Source: Pseudomonadota bacterium
GTDB taxonomy: Bacteria; Pseudomonadota; Gammaproteobacteria; Burkholderiales; Gallionellaceae
Reading direction: 5' to 3'
NCBI GenBank assembly: GCA_021848465.1
Contig: JAJZUP010000001.1
Span: 186,001 to 250,000 of the forward strand
Length of the DNA stretch: 64,000 nt
Shown: one piece after another, positions 32,825 to 42,332 of the stretch
Layout: the number at the start of each line of letters is the position of its first letter
How positions within the stretch are numbered: the stretch's first letter is position 1
Translations under genes and position numbers: made by a program
Notes under the pieces: generated by a model
Told to the model about the DNA's origin: nothing
What the model saw: only the letters and a program-made list of their open reading frames with translations
Databases searched by the model: none

Positions 32825-34957
32825 TCAGTTTATGCTCAAACTGTCTTTCATGATTTTCGGAGTAATGAAAATCAGCAGCTCTTTCTTCGTATCGGACTTG
32901 AGGTCGTTTTTGAACAACCAGCCGATCAACGGAATATCACCCAGCAACGGCACTTTGTTAGTCGTATTCTGCATATCCTGAGTATAGATACCGCCGATCA
33001 CAACCGTGCCGCCATTATCCACCAGCACAGTGGTTGTAACCTGGCTGTTGTTGATGCTCGGTATGCCGCCGTACAGGGTGCCCACCGTATCCCGCTTCAC
33101 ATCCAGCTTCATCGTCACCTTGTCATCCGGGGTGATTTTCGGGGTAACGGTCAAGTTAAGCTCGGCCTGTTTGAATGAGGTCGTCGGTGGCGAGGTTCCT
33201 GTCGCTGCGAGCGTATAGGGAATCTGCACGCCCGATTTGATCATGGCCGGGGTTGAGTCGCCGGTCATAATGCGCGGGCTTGCGATCGACTTCAGGTTTT
33301 CATCCAGCTCAGATGCGGCCAGTTCCAGCGTTAACGTTTTCGTGGCGGTCGGATCAAAAATGGAAACCGACATGGTGCCTGCCGCCGTTGGATAACCGTT
33401 CAAAGTGGATTGCGAAATACCGTTGATTTGTGCGGTATTGCCGCCTCCAATCGCAGTTGCAGCAGTTTCGGTATAGCCCAGACGTCCGCCCAGCTTACGG
33501 TTGAAGTTGCGGGTAGCTTCTACAAACCTGGCTTCAATCAACACCTGACGCACCGGCACATCCAGTTTTTTGATGATCTCGCGGATTTGCGCCAAGCGCG
33601 ATTGCGTTGCCGTGATATACAGCGTGTTGGTCCGGCTATCAAAAGTAACATTCTCACCGCCTCCAGTTGTGCCGCCCTCCTGGTTACCTGCGGGTTTGCC
33701 GCTTTCTATCGTCCCGGTATCAGAACCGGTTGTTGCACCGGGTTTTTGATAACCGGCCAGCACTGCTTTGACGTCCTCAACCTTGGCATAGCTCAACGGG
33801 AATGCCTCAGTCTGTACCGGCTCCAATTGGCTGATGACACGCTGTGCGGTCAATGCCTCCTTCTGGCGCGCCATGATTTCTTCACGCGGGGCAACCATGA
33901 TGACATTGCCTTCCCTTTGCTGCAGCAGACCGCGCGTATCAAGAATGATTTGCAGCGCCTGATCCCATGGCACATCTTTCAAACGCAAGGTCAGGTTGCC
34001 ACTGACGGTGTCGCTGATCACCATGTTCAAGCCGGTGAAGTCCGCAATTACATTCAATGCCTCGCGCGTGGAGATGTTCTGGAAATTCAGGCTCAATTTC
34101 TCGCCGGTATAAACGCCCTGCCCTGCATTGGCTGTTTTTGCTGCGGCTTCCGCAGATATGGTTTTCACCTCAATGATGAACTTGTTGTCGGTCTGGTACG
34201 CGGAGTATTCCCACACGCCTTTCGGCTCAACCACAAGACGGGTGTTTTCTCCCTCTGCATACGTATCAACTGTCTGGACTGGTGTACCAAAATCAACCAC
34301 ATCCAGTTTGCGTTGCAGATTTTTCGGCAAATTGGTTTTTGCAAAATCGACTAACAGTGTTTTGCCTTGCTGTTTGATGTCAATTCCAACATTGTCGTCA
34401 GACAAATCAATTTGCAGGCGTCCCTCACCATTCTTGCCGCGCCGGAAATCCACATCGCGCACGCTATGGCTCTGCGCCCCGGCCTTGGCTTCTGCGAAGC
34501 GTGCCAACGGCTGTGGCTCGGCATCTGAAACGGCAGCTTTTCCATGCAGGGTTATCAGCAGGTTATTGCCATCAATCTGCGTATCGTAAGTCAGCATCTG
34601 GCTCAAGTTCACGACAAGACGCGTACGGCTGCCGGCCTGAACAATGTTCACGCCGCGCAGGTCTCCCTCGCCAAACTCCTGTGAAGAACGCCCCAATGCG
34701 TTTTCAGTATTCGGAAAATCGAAAGCAATGCGCGGCGGCGTATTGATGGTAAATGCGGGAGGCTGACCTGCCAGCGGGTTTTTCAAGCCCACCTTCACGA
34801 CCAATTTGCCATTTTCTGCCGGAGTCGCACTAAGAGACAAAATGCTGTTTGCATCTCCCCCGCCCACTTCGGCATGAACCACCACTGACCAAACAGCAAG
34901 CGTGGCCACGGCTAACATACCGATGAGCTTCTGACCCGAGATAACGATGTGTCTCAT
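32825..34957 (-). CDS. pilQ: Type IV pilus secretin PilQ
   Basis: 710 residues: signal peptide (about 1-29, ending VHA), two AMIN-type peptidoglycan-binding regions (about 35-250), a secretin/TonB short N-terminal domain (LNFQNISTREALNVIADFTG), an N1-type domain, and the secretin pore with VPVRQVLIEARFVEAT and the C-terminal PLLGDIPLIGWLFKND. It forms the outer-membrane channel for pilus extrusion. A Gly/Thr/Ser-rich linker (about residues 405-430) is unusually repetitive. It is the last gene of pilMNOPQ, 13 bp after pilP. Confidence 0.95.
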   Translation of the reverse strand: MRHIVISGQKLIGMLAVATLAVWSVVVHAEVGGGDANSILSLSATPAENGKLVVKVGLKNPLAGQPPAFTINTPPRIAFDFPNTENALGRSSQEFGEGDLRGVNIVQAGSRTRLVVNLSQMLTYDTQIDGNNLLITLHGKAAVSDAEPQPLARFAEAKAGAQSHSVRDVDFRRGKNGEGRLQIDLSDDNVGIDIKQQGKTLLVDFAKTNLPKNLQRKLDVVDFGTPVQTVDTYAEGENTRLVVEPKGVWEYSAYQTDNKFIIEVKTISAEAAAKTANAGQGVYTGEKLSLNFQNISTREALNVIADFTGLNMVISDTVSGNLTLRLKDVPWDQALQIILDTRGLLQQREGNVIMVAPREEIMARQKEALTAQRVISQLEPVQTEAFPLSYAKVEDVKAVLAGYQKPGATTGSDTGTIESGKPAGNQEGGTTGGGENVTFDSRTNTLYITATQSRLAQIREIIKKLDVPVRQVLIEARFVEATRNFNRKLGGRLGYTETAATAIGGGNTAQINGISQSTLNGYPTAAGTMSVSIFDPTATKTLTLELAASELDENLKSIASPRIMTGDSTPAMIKSGVQIPYTLAATGTSPPTTSFKQAELNLTVTPKITPDDKVTMKLDVKRDTVGTLYGGIPSINNSQVTTTVLVDNGGTVVIGGIYTQDMQNTTNKVPLLGDIPLIGWLFKNDLKSDTKKELLIFITPKIMKDSLSIN

Positions 34958-34970
34958 ATTTCACTCCTAA

Positions 34971-35480
34971 TCATTCAACCAACTGCAAACTGCTGTCACG
35001 CTCAGTCCAGTCACCTGTGCTGTCCTGCACCATTTCACGTATCTGTATCTCGGTTTCAGTTATCGAGGTGATCTTCCCGAAATTCTGCCCGATATAGTTG
35101 CCGGCTTTAACCCGGTGCAGCTTTCCGTCCGAAGAGCGCACCACGGCATACCCGACATTTCCCAATTCAAGATATCCCACCATTTTGAGGCTATCCAGAG
35201 GAAACTCCTCCAGCTCCTCTTTGGGGCGATCGAAATTCGGTTGGTTCAAGCCACCGAGCCCTGCTTTTAACTCCATTTTGCGTGGCTTGAAGGGATCCGA
35301 AATCCCTGTCGAATTATCGTAGCTGAACGGCTCATAGGGTTTGATTTCGGGCGGTGGCTCAACTTTGCCGCGCATGTCGGCACCCGCATTCTTCACGAAA
35401 TCACGCAAATCCTGGAACTCATCACCGCCGCAACCCGCGAGCAAGAGGGCCGATATTGCAGTCAAGCAAATCTTCTTCAT
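34971..35480 (-). CDS. pilP: Type IV pilus assembly lipoprotein PilP
   Basis: 169 residues with a lipobox LAGC (14-17; lipidated Cys17). A Pro-rich linker (KVEPPPEIKPYEPFSY) and a C-terminal beta domain follow (LKMVGYLELGNVGYAVVR, VKAGNYIGQNFGKI), typical of PilP. It links the inner-membrane PilNO complex to the PilQ secretin. Its start overlaps the pilO stop by 4 bases, so the two are coupled. Confidence 0.93.
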   Translation of the reverse strand: MKKICLTAISALLLAGCGGDEFQDLRDFVKNAGADMRGKVEPPPEIKPYEPFSYDNSTGISDPFKPRKMELKAGLGGLNQPNFDRPKEELEEFPLDSLKMVGYLELGNVGYAVVRSSDGKLHRVKAGNYIGQNFGKITSITETEIQIREMVQDSTGDWTERDSSLQLVE

Positions 35481-36112
35481 TTGCCACCCCCTGCCTTTTT
35501 GCCGGCCGCAGCCTCACTCTCGTCCAGATAGCGGTATGTCTTGGCAATGGCATCCATGCTCAGCGTGCCGCCCGCACCAGGGGAAATCGTGATGTCATTC
35601 AAGGTCACAATTCTGGGCAACTGTGATACGTCGCTGCAGAACTTACCCAAGTCATCGTAACTTCCGTTAACCCGGATCGAAATCGGCTGCTCGGTAAACA
35701 CCCCGGTCGCGACCTCGGTACCTGGGCGGAACAGGTCGAACTGCAACCCTCGGCCCAGACCTGCCTGATTAATATCGGTCAATAAGGCATCCATCTCCGA
35801 TTTGCTGGGCAATTGCTTCAACAGCGCGCCAAACGACTGTTGGGTTTCAATCAGTTGTTTTTTAATGATATCCAGATTGATAGCCTCGCGTTTTTTGGAG
35901 AGGAACTCATTACGCAACTGGGCTTCCTGCTGTTTTGCGGCACTCAGGCTTTCCCATTGGCCATTCCAGTCCAGCACCGCACCAGCAGCAACCACCGCCA
36001 GGAATATCGACAGGAATGCAGCAATCTTGATAGGCAAGGGCCAGTTACCCGGCGCCTTTGGGTCAATGTTCCTTAATTCTTCGAGAAAGTCTTGTATTGA
36101 TATTTTAGGCAT
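35477..36112 (-). CDS. pilO: Type IV pilus inner-membrane protein PilO
   Basis: 211 residues: a short cytoplasmic N-terminus, one transmembrane helix (about 27-48), a coiled coil (about 55-100) and a periplasmic ferredoxin-like domain. With PilN it forms the alignment complex between the platform and the secretin. It starts 3 bp after the pilN stop and overlaps pilP by 4 bases. Confidence 0.93.
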   Translation of the reverse strand: MPKISIQDFLEELRNIDPKAPGNWPLPIKIAAFLSIFLAVVAAGAVLDWNGQWESLSAAKQQEAQLRNEFLSKKREAINLDIIKKQLIETQQSFGALLKQLPSKSEMDALLTDINQAGLGRGLQFDLFRPGTEVATGVFTEQPISIRVNGSYDDLGKFCSDVSQLPRIVTLNDITISPGAGGTLSMDAIAKTYRYLDESEAAAGKKAGGGK

Positions 36113-36115
36113 ATC

Positions 36116-36709
36116 TCAACCTTTCGCGCCGGACTTGACGTTTGAAGAATTTGCCGCGCCATTTGCCGAGGGTTTGGTCAAGTTAAAGTTCAGGGAGAAC
36201 TCATTCATTCTCGGGCCGGTGCCGCTGACGGCATGAATTTCAATCAGTGTCGGCGAATCCAGCCAAGGAGAGTCGTCAATTGCCCGCATCAATGTCGATA
36301 TGCGCGCGTTCGATTGCGCATATCCCACTACGCTAATCTTGCTCCCTGTCTGCTTGAGACTTTTCAGGTAAACCCCGTCCGGCAGGATGTGCAACATCTG
36401 GTCCAGCAGGTGCACCACATTCGAGCGTGTACTTTGCAGCTCCTCTACTACGGTCTTGCGCGCCAGCAAGGACTTCGTCTGCTCTTGCAGCTTCTTGATT
36501 TCTGCAATCTGCTTGTCCAGTTCGACAATTTCATGCTTGAGATATTCGTTACGGCGATCCTGATATGAGATCTGCCCGCTGATCGCCATATGCACCATGA
36601 CAACCACCAATGCTCCCAGCACCAATGAAATCCCACTGAGTACCGTAAATTGCAACTGACGCGCACGCCGCTTTTCTGCACGGTGTGGCAATAAATTGAC
36701 GCGTATCAT
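36116..36709 (-). CDS. pilN: Type IV pilus inner-membrane protein PilN
   Basis: 197 residues beginning MIRVNLLPHRAEKRRARQ; the INLLP-type motif binds the PilM cleft. One transmembrane helix (about 22-44), a coiled coil (about 50-90) and a periplasmic domain follow. The ATG overlaps the pilM stop by 4 bases. It couples cytoplasmic PilM to PilO in the alignment complex. Confidence 0.94.
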   Translation of the reverse strand: MIRVNLLPHRAEKRRARQLQFTVLSGISLVLGALVVVMVHMAISGQISYQDRRNEYLKHEIVELDKQIAEIKKLQEQTKSLLARKTVVEELQSTRSNVVHLLDQMLHILPDGVYLKSLKQTGSKISVVGYAQSNARISTLMRAIDDSPWLDSPTLIEIHAVSGTGPRMNEFSLNFNLTKPSANGAANSSNVKSGAKG

Positions 36710-37806
36710 GTTGGGTCAAATCTCCTCATCGCCAAACCGCATGCAATCATCAAGGCCGGAGCATCCATTTGCAGCTGCCTGGGCTTGATGCGGCTCGACA
36801 AGGTCATTTGCGCAAATGGATTTGCAACCAGTGTACTCACTTGTGTACGCGTTGCCACGGCATCATCCAGACCGGGCAATACTGCGCTACCGCCCGAAAG
36901 AACGATGTAGTCCACCTCGTTGTACTGCGTCGAAGTAAAGAAAAACTGCAGCGCACGGGTCACTTCGGTTGCTACATTTTCCAGAAAGGCCGCCAGCACA
37001 TCGCTTTCATAGTTGTCCGGCAGCCCGCCATCGCGCTTGCCTCGCTCAGCCTCTTCCGGAGCCAACCCAAAGGCATTCTGGATCATCTGAGTCAGCTGTG
37101 CACCGCCGATCTGTTGGTCACGCATGTATATTGACTGCCCATTTCTCAGGACATTCACATTCATGACATTCGCGCCAATATCCACCAAGGCGATGCATTG
37201 ATCCGCCGCTCCTTCCGGCAATTGTGATTGCACCTGCTCGAAAGCCGCCTCTGCCGCATAGGGTTCGACATCCATCACCAGGGTTTTCAATCCCGCAGCC
37301 TGTGCCGCAGCTACGCGATCTTCGACATTCGCCTTGCGTGATGCAGCCAGAAGCACCTCTACCTCGTCCGGATCGGTGGGCGCAGGACCAATGATCTGGA
37401 AGTCCAGATTCACTTCATCAAGTGCGAACGGAATATACTGATTAGCTTCAGCCTCAACCTTGCTTTCCAATTCCTCTTCGCGCAAACCACCCGGAAGCAG
37501 GATTTTCTTGGTGATAACCGCGGCAGCCGGCAGCGCAAGACTGACATTTTTGATGCGCGTCCCCATGCGCTTCCAGGCACGCTGCAACGCATCCGAAACT
37601 GCATCAAGATTGTTAATGTTACCGTCGCTTACCGCATCCTGCGGCAACGCTTCGATAACGTAACGCTCCACTACATAGCCTGTCTTTTTTGGCGCCTGGC
37701 TCAATTCGACCATCTTGACTGAGGACGAACTGACATCCACCCCAATAAGGGGCGGCATTGCAGTACTCAGAAAATTTAGTTCTATATCAAAATTTCCTTT
37801 AATCAT
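36706..37806 (-). CDS. pilM: Type IV pilus actin-like ATPase PilM
   Basis: 366 residues from the ATG at 37806, or 350 from the ATG at 37758. The extra N-terminal FDIELNFLS resembles other PilM starts, so I keep the longer form, though no clear ribosome site is visible. The actin-like fold is shown by PPLIGVDVSSSSVKMVEL, IALVDIGANVMNVNV and YIVLSGGSAVLPGLDDAV. It is cytoplasmic and binds the PilN N-terminus. First gene of the pil operon, divergent from mrcA. Confidence 0.93.
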   Translation of the reverse strand: MIKGNFDIELNFLSTAMPPLIGVDVSSSSVKMVELSQAPKKTGYVVERYVIEALPQDAVSDGNINNLDAVSDALQRAWKRMGTRIKNVSLALPAAAVITKKILLPGGLREEELESKVEAEANQYIPFALDEVNLDFQIIGPAPTDPDEVEVLLAASRKANVEDRVAAAQAAGLKTLVMDVEPYAAEAAFEQVQSQLPEGAADQCIALVDIGANVMNVNVLRNGQSIYMRDQQIGGAQLTQMIQNAFGLAPEEAERGKRDGGLPDNYESDVLAAFLENVATEVTRALQFFFTSTQYNEVDYIVLSGGSAVLPGLDDAVATRTQVSTLVANPFAQMTLSSRIKPRQLQMDAPALMIACGLAMRRFDPT

Positions 37807-37909
37807 AGGCCGGTTAGAGCTTTTTTGAACAAAGTGGTTTAAATCCTAGCAATAACATCCAAGAGTGTAAAGTTTTTTCTATATACTTATTTTGCCCCTC
37901 AAGAGCCGA

Positions 37910-37915
37910 TATAAT
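37910..37915 (+). promoter_or_regulatory. Candidate -10 element of mrcA
   Basis: A perfect TATAAT 28 bp before the mrcA ATG, in the 137-bp AT-rich gap between divergent pilM and mrcA. The hexamer 17 bp upstream (TTATTT) is a poor -35. A second TATAAT at 37924-37929 lacks any -35 and is close to the start. Confidence 0.4.
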
Positions 37916-37943
37916 CAGACCAATATAATTTGATTTTGCTGAC

Positions 37944-40253
37944 ATGACTTCTCGTTGGTGGTTCTTCCCGGCTCTTGCTGTCCTGATTTCCCCGTTGGTG
38001 CCATTACTGCTGATTATCTTTGCGGCAATGATAACGTACCCGACTTTACCGTCACTGGCCTCATTGACCGATTACCGACCTAAAGTTCCGTTGCGCGTTT
38101 ATACCGCTGACGGTCAGTTGATTGGCGAGTTTGGCGAAGAACGGCGCGAATTGATGAAAATCGACGAGGTCCCCGACCTCATGAAAAAGGCCATTCTGGC
38201 TGCCGAAGATGACCGCTTTTATGAACATGGCGGAGTGGATTACGTGGGGGTTGTCCGCGCCGCCATCGCCAATATTCTTTCCGGCAGCAAACGCCAGGGC
38301 TCCTCGACGATTACCATGCAGGTAGCCCGCAATTTTTTCCTGTCTTCGGAAAAAGCCTGGACTCGCAAGTTTAACGAGGTGTTATTGGCTTTCAAGATTG
38401 AGCACAACCTGAGCAAGGATGAAATCCTTCAGTTGTACATCAACCAGATTTACCTCGGACAGCGGGCTTATGGATTTGCCGCAGCAGCTCAAACTTATTT
38501 CGGCAAGCCGCTGAATAAACTAACTATTGCCGAAATTGCCGTGCTCGCGGGACTCCCCAAGGCACCTTCGTCATACAACCCCATCGTCAATCCCAAGCGG
38601 GCCAAGCTGCGCCAGTTATATGTGTTGCGCCGCATGCATGAGCTCGGCTTCATCAACAGTACGGATTATGCTGCCGCGCAAACCGAGCCCATCATCGCCA
38701 AGCGCAACAGCCAGACTTTTACGGTAAAGGCCGATTATCTGGCCGAAATGGTGCGGCAAGTAATGTACGACCGCTATCAGGAGGACACTTATACCCAAGG
38801 CTACAAAGTCTACACCACGATACGCTCCAAGGATCAGATGGCGGCTTATGCTGCCGTGCGTAGCGGGGTCATGGACTATGACAGTCGACATGGCTATCGA
38901 GGCCCTGAGGGGTTTGTCGATTTGCGCAAGGACAAGAGCGAAGAGTTCATGGAGGAGTCGTTGCAGGAGGTTACCGACAGCGACGACCTGATTCCTGCCG
39001 TCGTCGAATCGATCAGCCCCAAGTCCGTCAAGGCATATTGCAAAGGCGGCGAAGAAGTTGAAATCAACGGGGAGGGCCTGCGCTTCGCCCAACGCTCACT
39101 GAGCGACAAGGTTCCTTTGAGCCAGCGTATCCGGGTAGGCTCGCTGATTCGCGTTCAAAGCAATCCTGACAAAGGATACTGGCAAATCACCCAATTGCCG
39201 CAGGTCGAATCTGCATTTGTTTCTGCCAATCCACAAAATGGTGAAATCTACGCACTGGTGGGCGGTTTCGACTTCAATCGCAACCAGTTCAACCATGTCA
39301 CACAGGCCTGGCGCCAGCCCGGCTCCAGCATCAAGCCATTCATTTATTCCGCCGCTCTGGAAAAAGGCTTCACGCCCGCATCCATCATCAATGACGCACC
39401 ACTGGTTTTTGACGCCGCTCAAACCGGCGGCCAACCTTGGCAGCCGAAAAATTTTGAAGACGAATTCGATGGCCCCATGCGCATGCGCCAGGCTTTGACC
39501 AAATCCAAAAACCTGGTTTCGATCCGCATCCTGCAGGCCATCGGCCCCGAATATGCGCAAGACTATCTGACCAAATTCGGCTTCGATAAAGACAAGCATC
39601 CGCCTTATCTGACCATGGCACTTGGAGCCGGCTCGGTTACCCCCATGCAATTGCTGACCGGCTATTCAGTCTTTGCAAACGGTGGCTACCGCATCATGCC
39701 GTATTTCATCCAGCGTGTGGAAAACGAGCAAGGCAAGCTGCTGAGCCAGGCCGCTTACGTTGTCGCCGGCGCCGGCGCTGAGCAGGTTATCGATGTGCGC
39801 AATGCGTTCACGATGGTCAACATGATGCAGGACGTCGTGCGCCACGGCACCGCAATGCGTGCCCTGTCACTCGGGCGCCAGGATCTGGCAGGCAAAACCG
39901 GTACCACCAGTGACTCCATGGACGCCTGGTTCTGCGGCTTCCAGCCAACTGTGGTTGCGGTTGCCTGGATCGGGTTCGACTCGCCGCGCAGCCTGGGTGA
40001 CCACGAAACGGGCGGCGGAGCCGCGTTGCCGATCTGGATGGGTTATATGGGTACCGTCCTGAAAGGAGTGCCCGAGGCCGAATACGACATGCCGGATAAT
40101 ATGGTGGTAGCCCGCATCAACGAAAATGGGCTACGTGACCCGAACGGCACGCGCGATGAATATTTTTATGCTGAGAACCTTCCGCCGGCTGTGGGCGAGG
40201 CGGCACCCGCATCCAGCGAACACAATGAAACCTTAAAAGACCAACTATTCTGA
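37944..40253 (+). CDS. mrcA: Penicillin-binding protein 1A
   Basis: 769 residues, a bifunctional peptidoglycan synthase. One N-terminal membrane helix is followed by the GT51 glycosyltransferase domain with catalytic Glu88 in AAEDDRFYEHGGVDY, an OB-like insert (about 300-420), and the transpeptidase with SxxK at S461-K464 (PGSSIKPF), SKN (KSKNLVS) and KTGT at 651-654. The pairing of a divergent mrcA with pilMNOPQ is a widespread proteobacterial arrangement. Its TGA shares a base with the ATG of the next gene. Confidence 0.95.
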   Translation: MTSRWWFFPALAVLISPLVPLLLIIFAAMITYPTLPSLASLTDYRPKVPLRVYTADGQLIGEFGEERRELMKIDEVPDLMKKAILAAEDDRFYEHGGVDYVGVVRAAIANILSGSKRQGSSTITMQVARNFFLSSEKAWTRKFNEVLLAFKIEHNLSKDEILQLYINQIYLGQRAYGFAAAAQTYFGKPLNKLTIAEIAVLAGLPKAPSSYNPIVNPKRAKLRQLYVLRRMHELGFINSTDYAAAQTEPIIAKRNSQTFTVKADYLAEMVRQVMYDRYQEDTYTQGYKVYTTIRSKDQMAAYAAVRSGVMDYDSRHGYRGPEGFVDLRKDKSEEFMEESLQEVTDSDDLIPAVVESISPKSVKAYCKGGEEVEINGEGLRFAQRSLSDKVPLSQRIRVGSLIRVQSNPDKGYWQITQLPQVESAFVSANPQNGEIYALVGGFDFNRNQFNHVTQAWRQPGSSIKPFIYSAALEKGFTPASIINDAPLVFDAAQTGGQPWQPKNFEDEFDGPMRMRQALTKSKNLVSIRILQAIGPEYAQDYLTKFGFDKDKHPPYLTMALGAGSVTPMQLLTGYSVFANGGYRIMPYFIQRVENEQGKLLSQAAYVVAGAGAEQVIDVRNAFTMVNMMQDVVRHGTAMRALSLGRQDLAGKTGTTSDSMDAWFCGFQPTVVAVAWIGFDSPRSLGDHETGGGAALPIWMGYMGTVLKGVPEAEYDMPDNMVVARINENGLRDPNGTRDEYFYAENLPPAVGEAAPASSEHNETLKDQLF

Positions 40254-40885
40254 TGGGCAAACCCCACCCTCTCCGCCGTGACCTGATGCGCAGGCAACTC
40301 GCCCATCAGGCGGCCCGACTGATCGCCGAAAATGGCATTACGGATTACGCATTCGCCAAACGCAAGGCTGCACGCCAGCTTGGTGCCATCGACACCCACC
40401 ATTTGCCCAGCAACCAGGAAATTGAAGAGGCCCTGCACAGTTACCGGGCTCTTTATCAGCATGAGCAACACCCGGAAATGCTGCACAAACTGCGTGGCGA
40501 AGCGCTTGATGCGATGCGCTTGCTGGCGCCATTCCACCCCTATCTGACCGGCTCGGTGCTGATTGGCACTGCTGGCGAAAACTCCGACATCAACCTGATG
40601 CTGTACAGCGACGACCCCAAGGCCGTCTTGCTGTTCCTGCTCAAAAATGAAGTCGAATTCGACGACGGGGAGTGGATAGTGCGCCGGGGAGGGCATGAGG
40701 AAACGGTACCCAGTTATACGATGGGCAGCCCTACCGGCACCTCAATCCATATCATCGTACTGCCGGAAAATGCCCGCTACAGCGGCAGCCGCCACCCCGA
40801 TACGCATGCCGACATTGATGCGGTCGCAGCCCTGCTGGAAACTTCTTCTGAAGCCGCAGGGCCTGACGCTAGTCACGCTTCCTGA
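40253..40885 (+). CDS. Nucleotidyltransferase-like protein coupled to mrcA
   Basis: 210 residues. The segment from G100-S101 (YLTGSVLIGTAGENSDINL) resembles the GS...DhD signature of the polymerase-beta nucleotidyltransferase fold. The expected second acidic residue is Asn114, so catalytic activity is doubtful unless D120 takes part. The N-terminal 90 residues are helical and basic. Its ATG overlaps the mrcA stop (TGATG), implying coupled expression, and the 3' end overlaps the convergent helicase gene by 17 bases. Function unknown. Confidence 0.6.
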   Translation: MGKPHPLRRDLMRRQLAHQAARLIAENGITDYAFAKRKAARQLGAIDTHHLPSNQEIEEALHSYRALYQHEQHPEMLHKLRGEALDAMRLLAPFHPYLTGSVLIGTAGENSDINLMLYSDDPKAVLLFLLKNEVEFDDGEWIVRRGGHEETVPSYTMGSPTGTSIHIIVLPENARYSGSRHPDTHADIDAVAALLETSSEAAGPDASHAS

Positions 40886-42209
40886 ATAACGCCGCCACCT
40901 GCTTCTGCGGCCGTGCCAGCACGGTCTTGATCTCTGGCGCTGCCACGCTCTTCGTACCTGCGGCCGGTTCGTAGGGTTTTGAAAACCAGTCGTCCGCCGC
41001 CGAACTTTGATGACGCGCCTCGTTGTTGCGCAATGGCTTCTGGTAGCCGCGTGGCACCGCCGCCTGTTCGCGCACAAATTTACGCTTGAGCAGCGATTCG
41101 ATTTCCAGCAGGTGGCGCTCCTCTTCCTCGTCCACCAGCGAAACTGCCTCGCCCGTTGCGCCCGCGCGTCCGGTGCGGCCGATGCGGTGCACGTAATCTT
41201 CCGCGTGCGGCGGTAATTCGTAATTGATCACCAGCGGCAACTGGTCAATATCCAGTCCGCGCGCTGCCACGTCCGTCGCCACCAGCACCTTGATCGCGCC
41301 CGACTTGAAGCCGTCCAGCGCCACAATGCGTTCGCGCTGGCTCTTGTCGCCGTGGATCGCGTCGGCCGCTACCCCGCTGCGCTGCAATTGCTTGGCTACG
41401 TGGGACGCGCTCAACTTGGTGCGGGTAAACACCAGAACCTGTTTTACGTCGCGCACCCGGATCTGCTCCACCAGCGCATGAAACTTGTCGCGCTGCCCGA
41501 CCATATAAACCGATTGTTTGACATTCTCATTGGCAGTATTGCGGCGCGCGGTTTCCACAGTAACGGGGTCGCGCAGAAACTCCTGCGCGAGCTTGCGAAT
41601 TTCGTCCGAGAAAGTGGCCGAAAACAGCAGGGTCTGGCGAGCCGCGGGCAGCAAAGCCACGATCCGCTTCAAATCCGGCATGAAACCCATATCCAGCATG
41701 CGGTCCGCTTCGTCAAGGATCAGTACCTGGACCTGGTTCAATAGCACGTTGCGGCTTTCCACATGATCCAGCAACCGTCCCGGTGTGGCCACAAGAACTT
41801 CCACCCCATTCATCAATATCGGCTTCTGCGCCTTGATATCCGTGCCGCCATAAACCACCGCACTGCGCAGGGCAACATGCTTCGAATACTTCAGCACGTT
41901 TTCATGCACCTGGATCGCCAGCTCGCGCGTCGGCGCCAGGATCAGCGCGCGAATCGGGTGGCGCGCAGGGGAGGTGCTGGTGTTTGCATGAGCGAGCAGG
42001 CGCTGCAAGGTCGGCAAGGTAAATGCCGCTGTCTTGCCGGTACCGGTCTGGGCCATGGCCATCAGGTCACGCCCGGCGATGGCATGTGGAATGGCTTGCG
42101 CCTGGATCGGGGTAGGTTCGGTGTAGCCGGTTTCCTCAATGGCACGCAGGATATTCTGATCAAGCGCGAGAGACGAAAACTGCAACTGGTTTACTGGGGA
42201 CTCTTCCAT
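40869..42209 (-). CDS. DEAD-box RNA helicase, RhlE-like (second of two)
   Basis: 446 residues from the ATG at 42209 (MEESPVNQLQ); the longer frame to 42272 has no recognisable extra domain. All core motifs are present: [44 protein letters not shown] and [10 protein letters not shown]. The tail after about residue 370 is shorter and less Gly-rich than that of the helicase at 14130-15530, suggesting different RNA targets. Divergent from a TetR-family gene, with a perfect palindrome between them. Confidence 0.9.
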   Translation of the reverse strand: MEESPVNQLQFSSLALDQNILRAIEETGYTEPTPIQAQAIPHAIAGRDLMAMAQTGTGKTAAFTLPTLQRLLAHANTSTSPARHPIRALILAPTRELAIQVHENVLKYSKHVALRSAVVYGGTDIKAQKPILMNGVEVLVATPGRLLDHVESRNVLLNQVQVLILDEADRMLDMGFMPDLKRIVALLPAARQTLLFSATFSDEIRKLAQEFLRDPVTVETARRNTANENVKQSVYMVGQRDKFHALVEQIRVRDVKQVLVFTRTKLSASHVAKQLQRSGVAADAIHGDKSQRERIVALDGFKSGAIKVLVATDVAARGLDIDQLPLVINYELPPHAEDYVHRIGRTGRAGATGEAVSLVDEEEERHLLEIESLLKRKFVREQAAVPRGYQKPLRNNEARHQSSAADDWFSKPYEPAAGTKSVAAPEIKTVLARPQKQVAALFRKRD

Positions 42210-42287
42210 AGGCAAAACATTATACCGAACTCGGGCATTTGTTCGAATCCTCTTTACATATAGCCATTTCATGCGCGCGGTTGTAAC

Positions 42288-42303
42288 TCAAACACGTGTT
42301 TGA
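42288..42303. promoter_or_regulatory. Perfect 16-bp palindrome, candidate TetR operator
   Basis: TCAAACACGTGTTTGA is a perfect palindrome. It lies 29 bp before the TTG start of the TetR-family gene and 78 bp before the divergent helicase start. Size, symmetry and place are those of a TetR-family autoregulatory operator controlling the efflux genes downstream. Confidence 0.6.
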
Positions 42304-42332
42304 TACGCTCGTTTGTCCGGAGGAACCCCACT

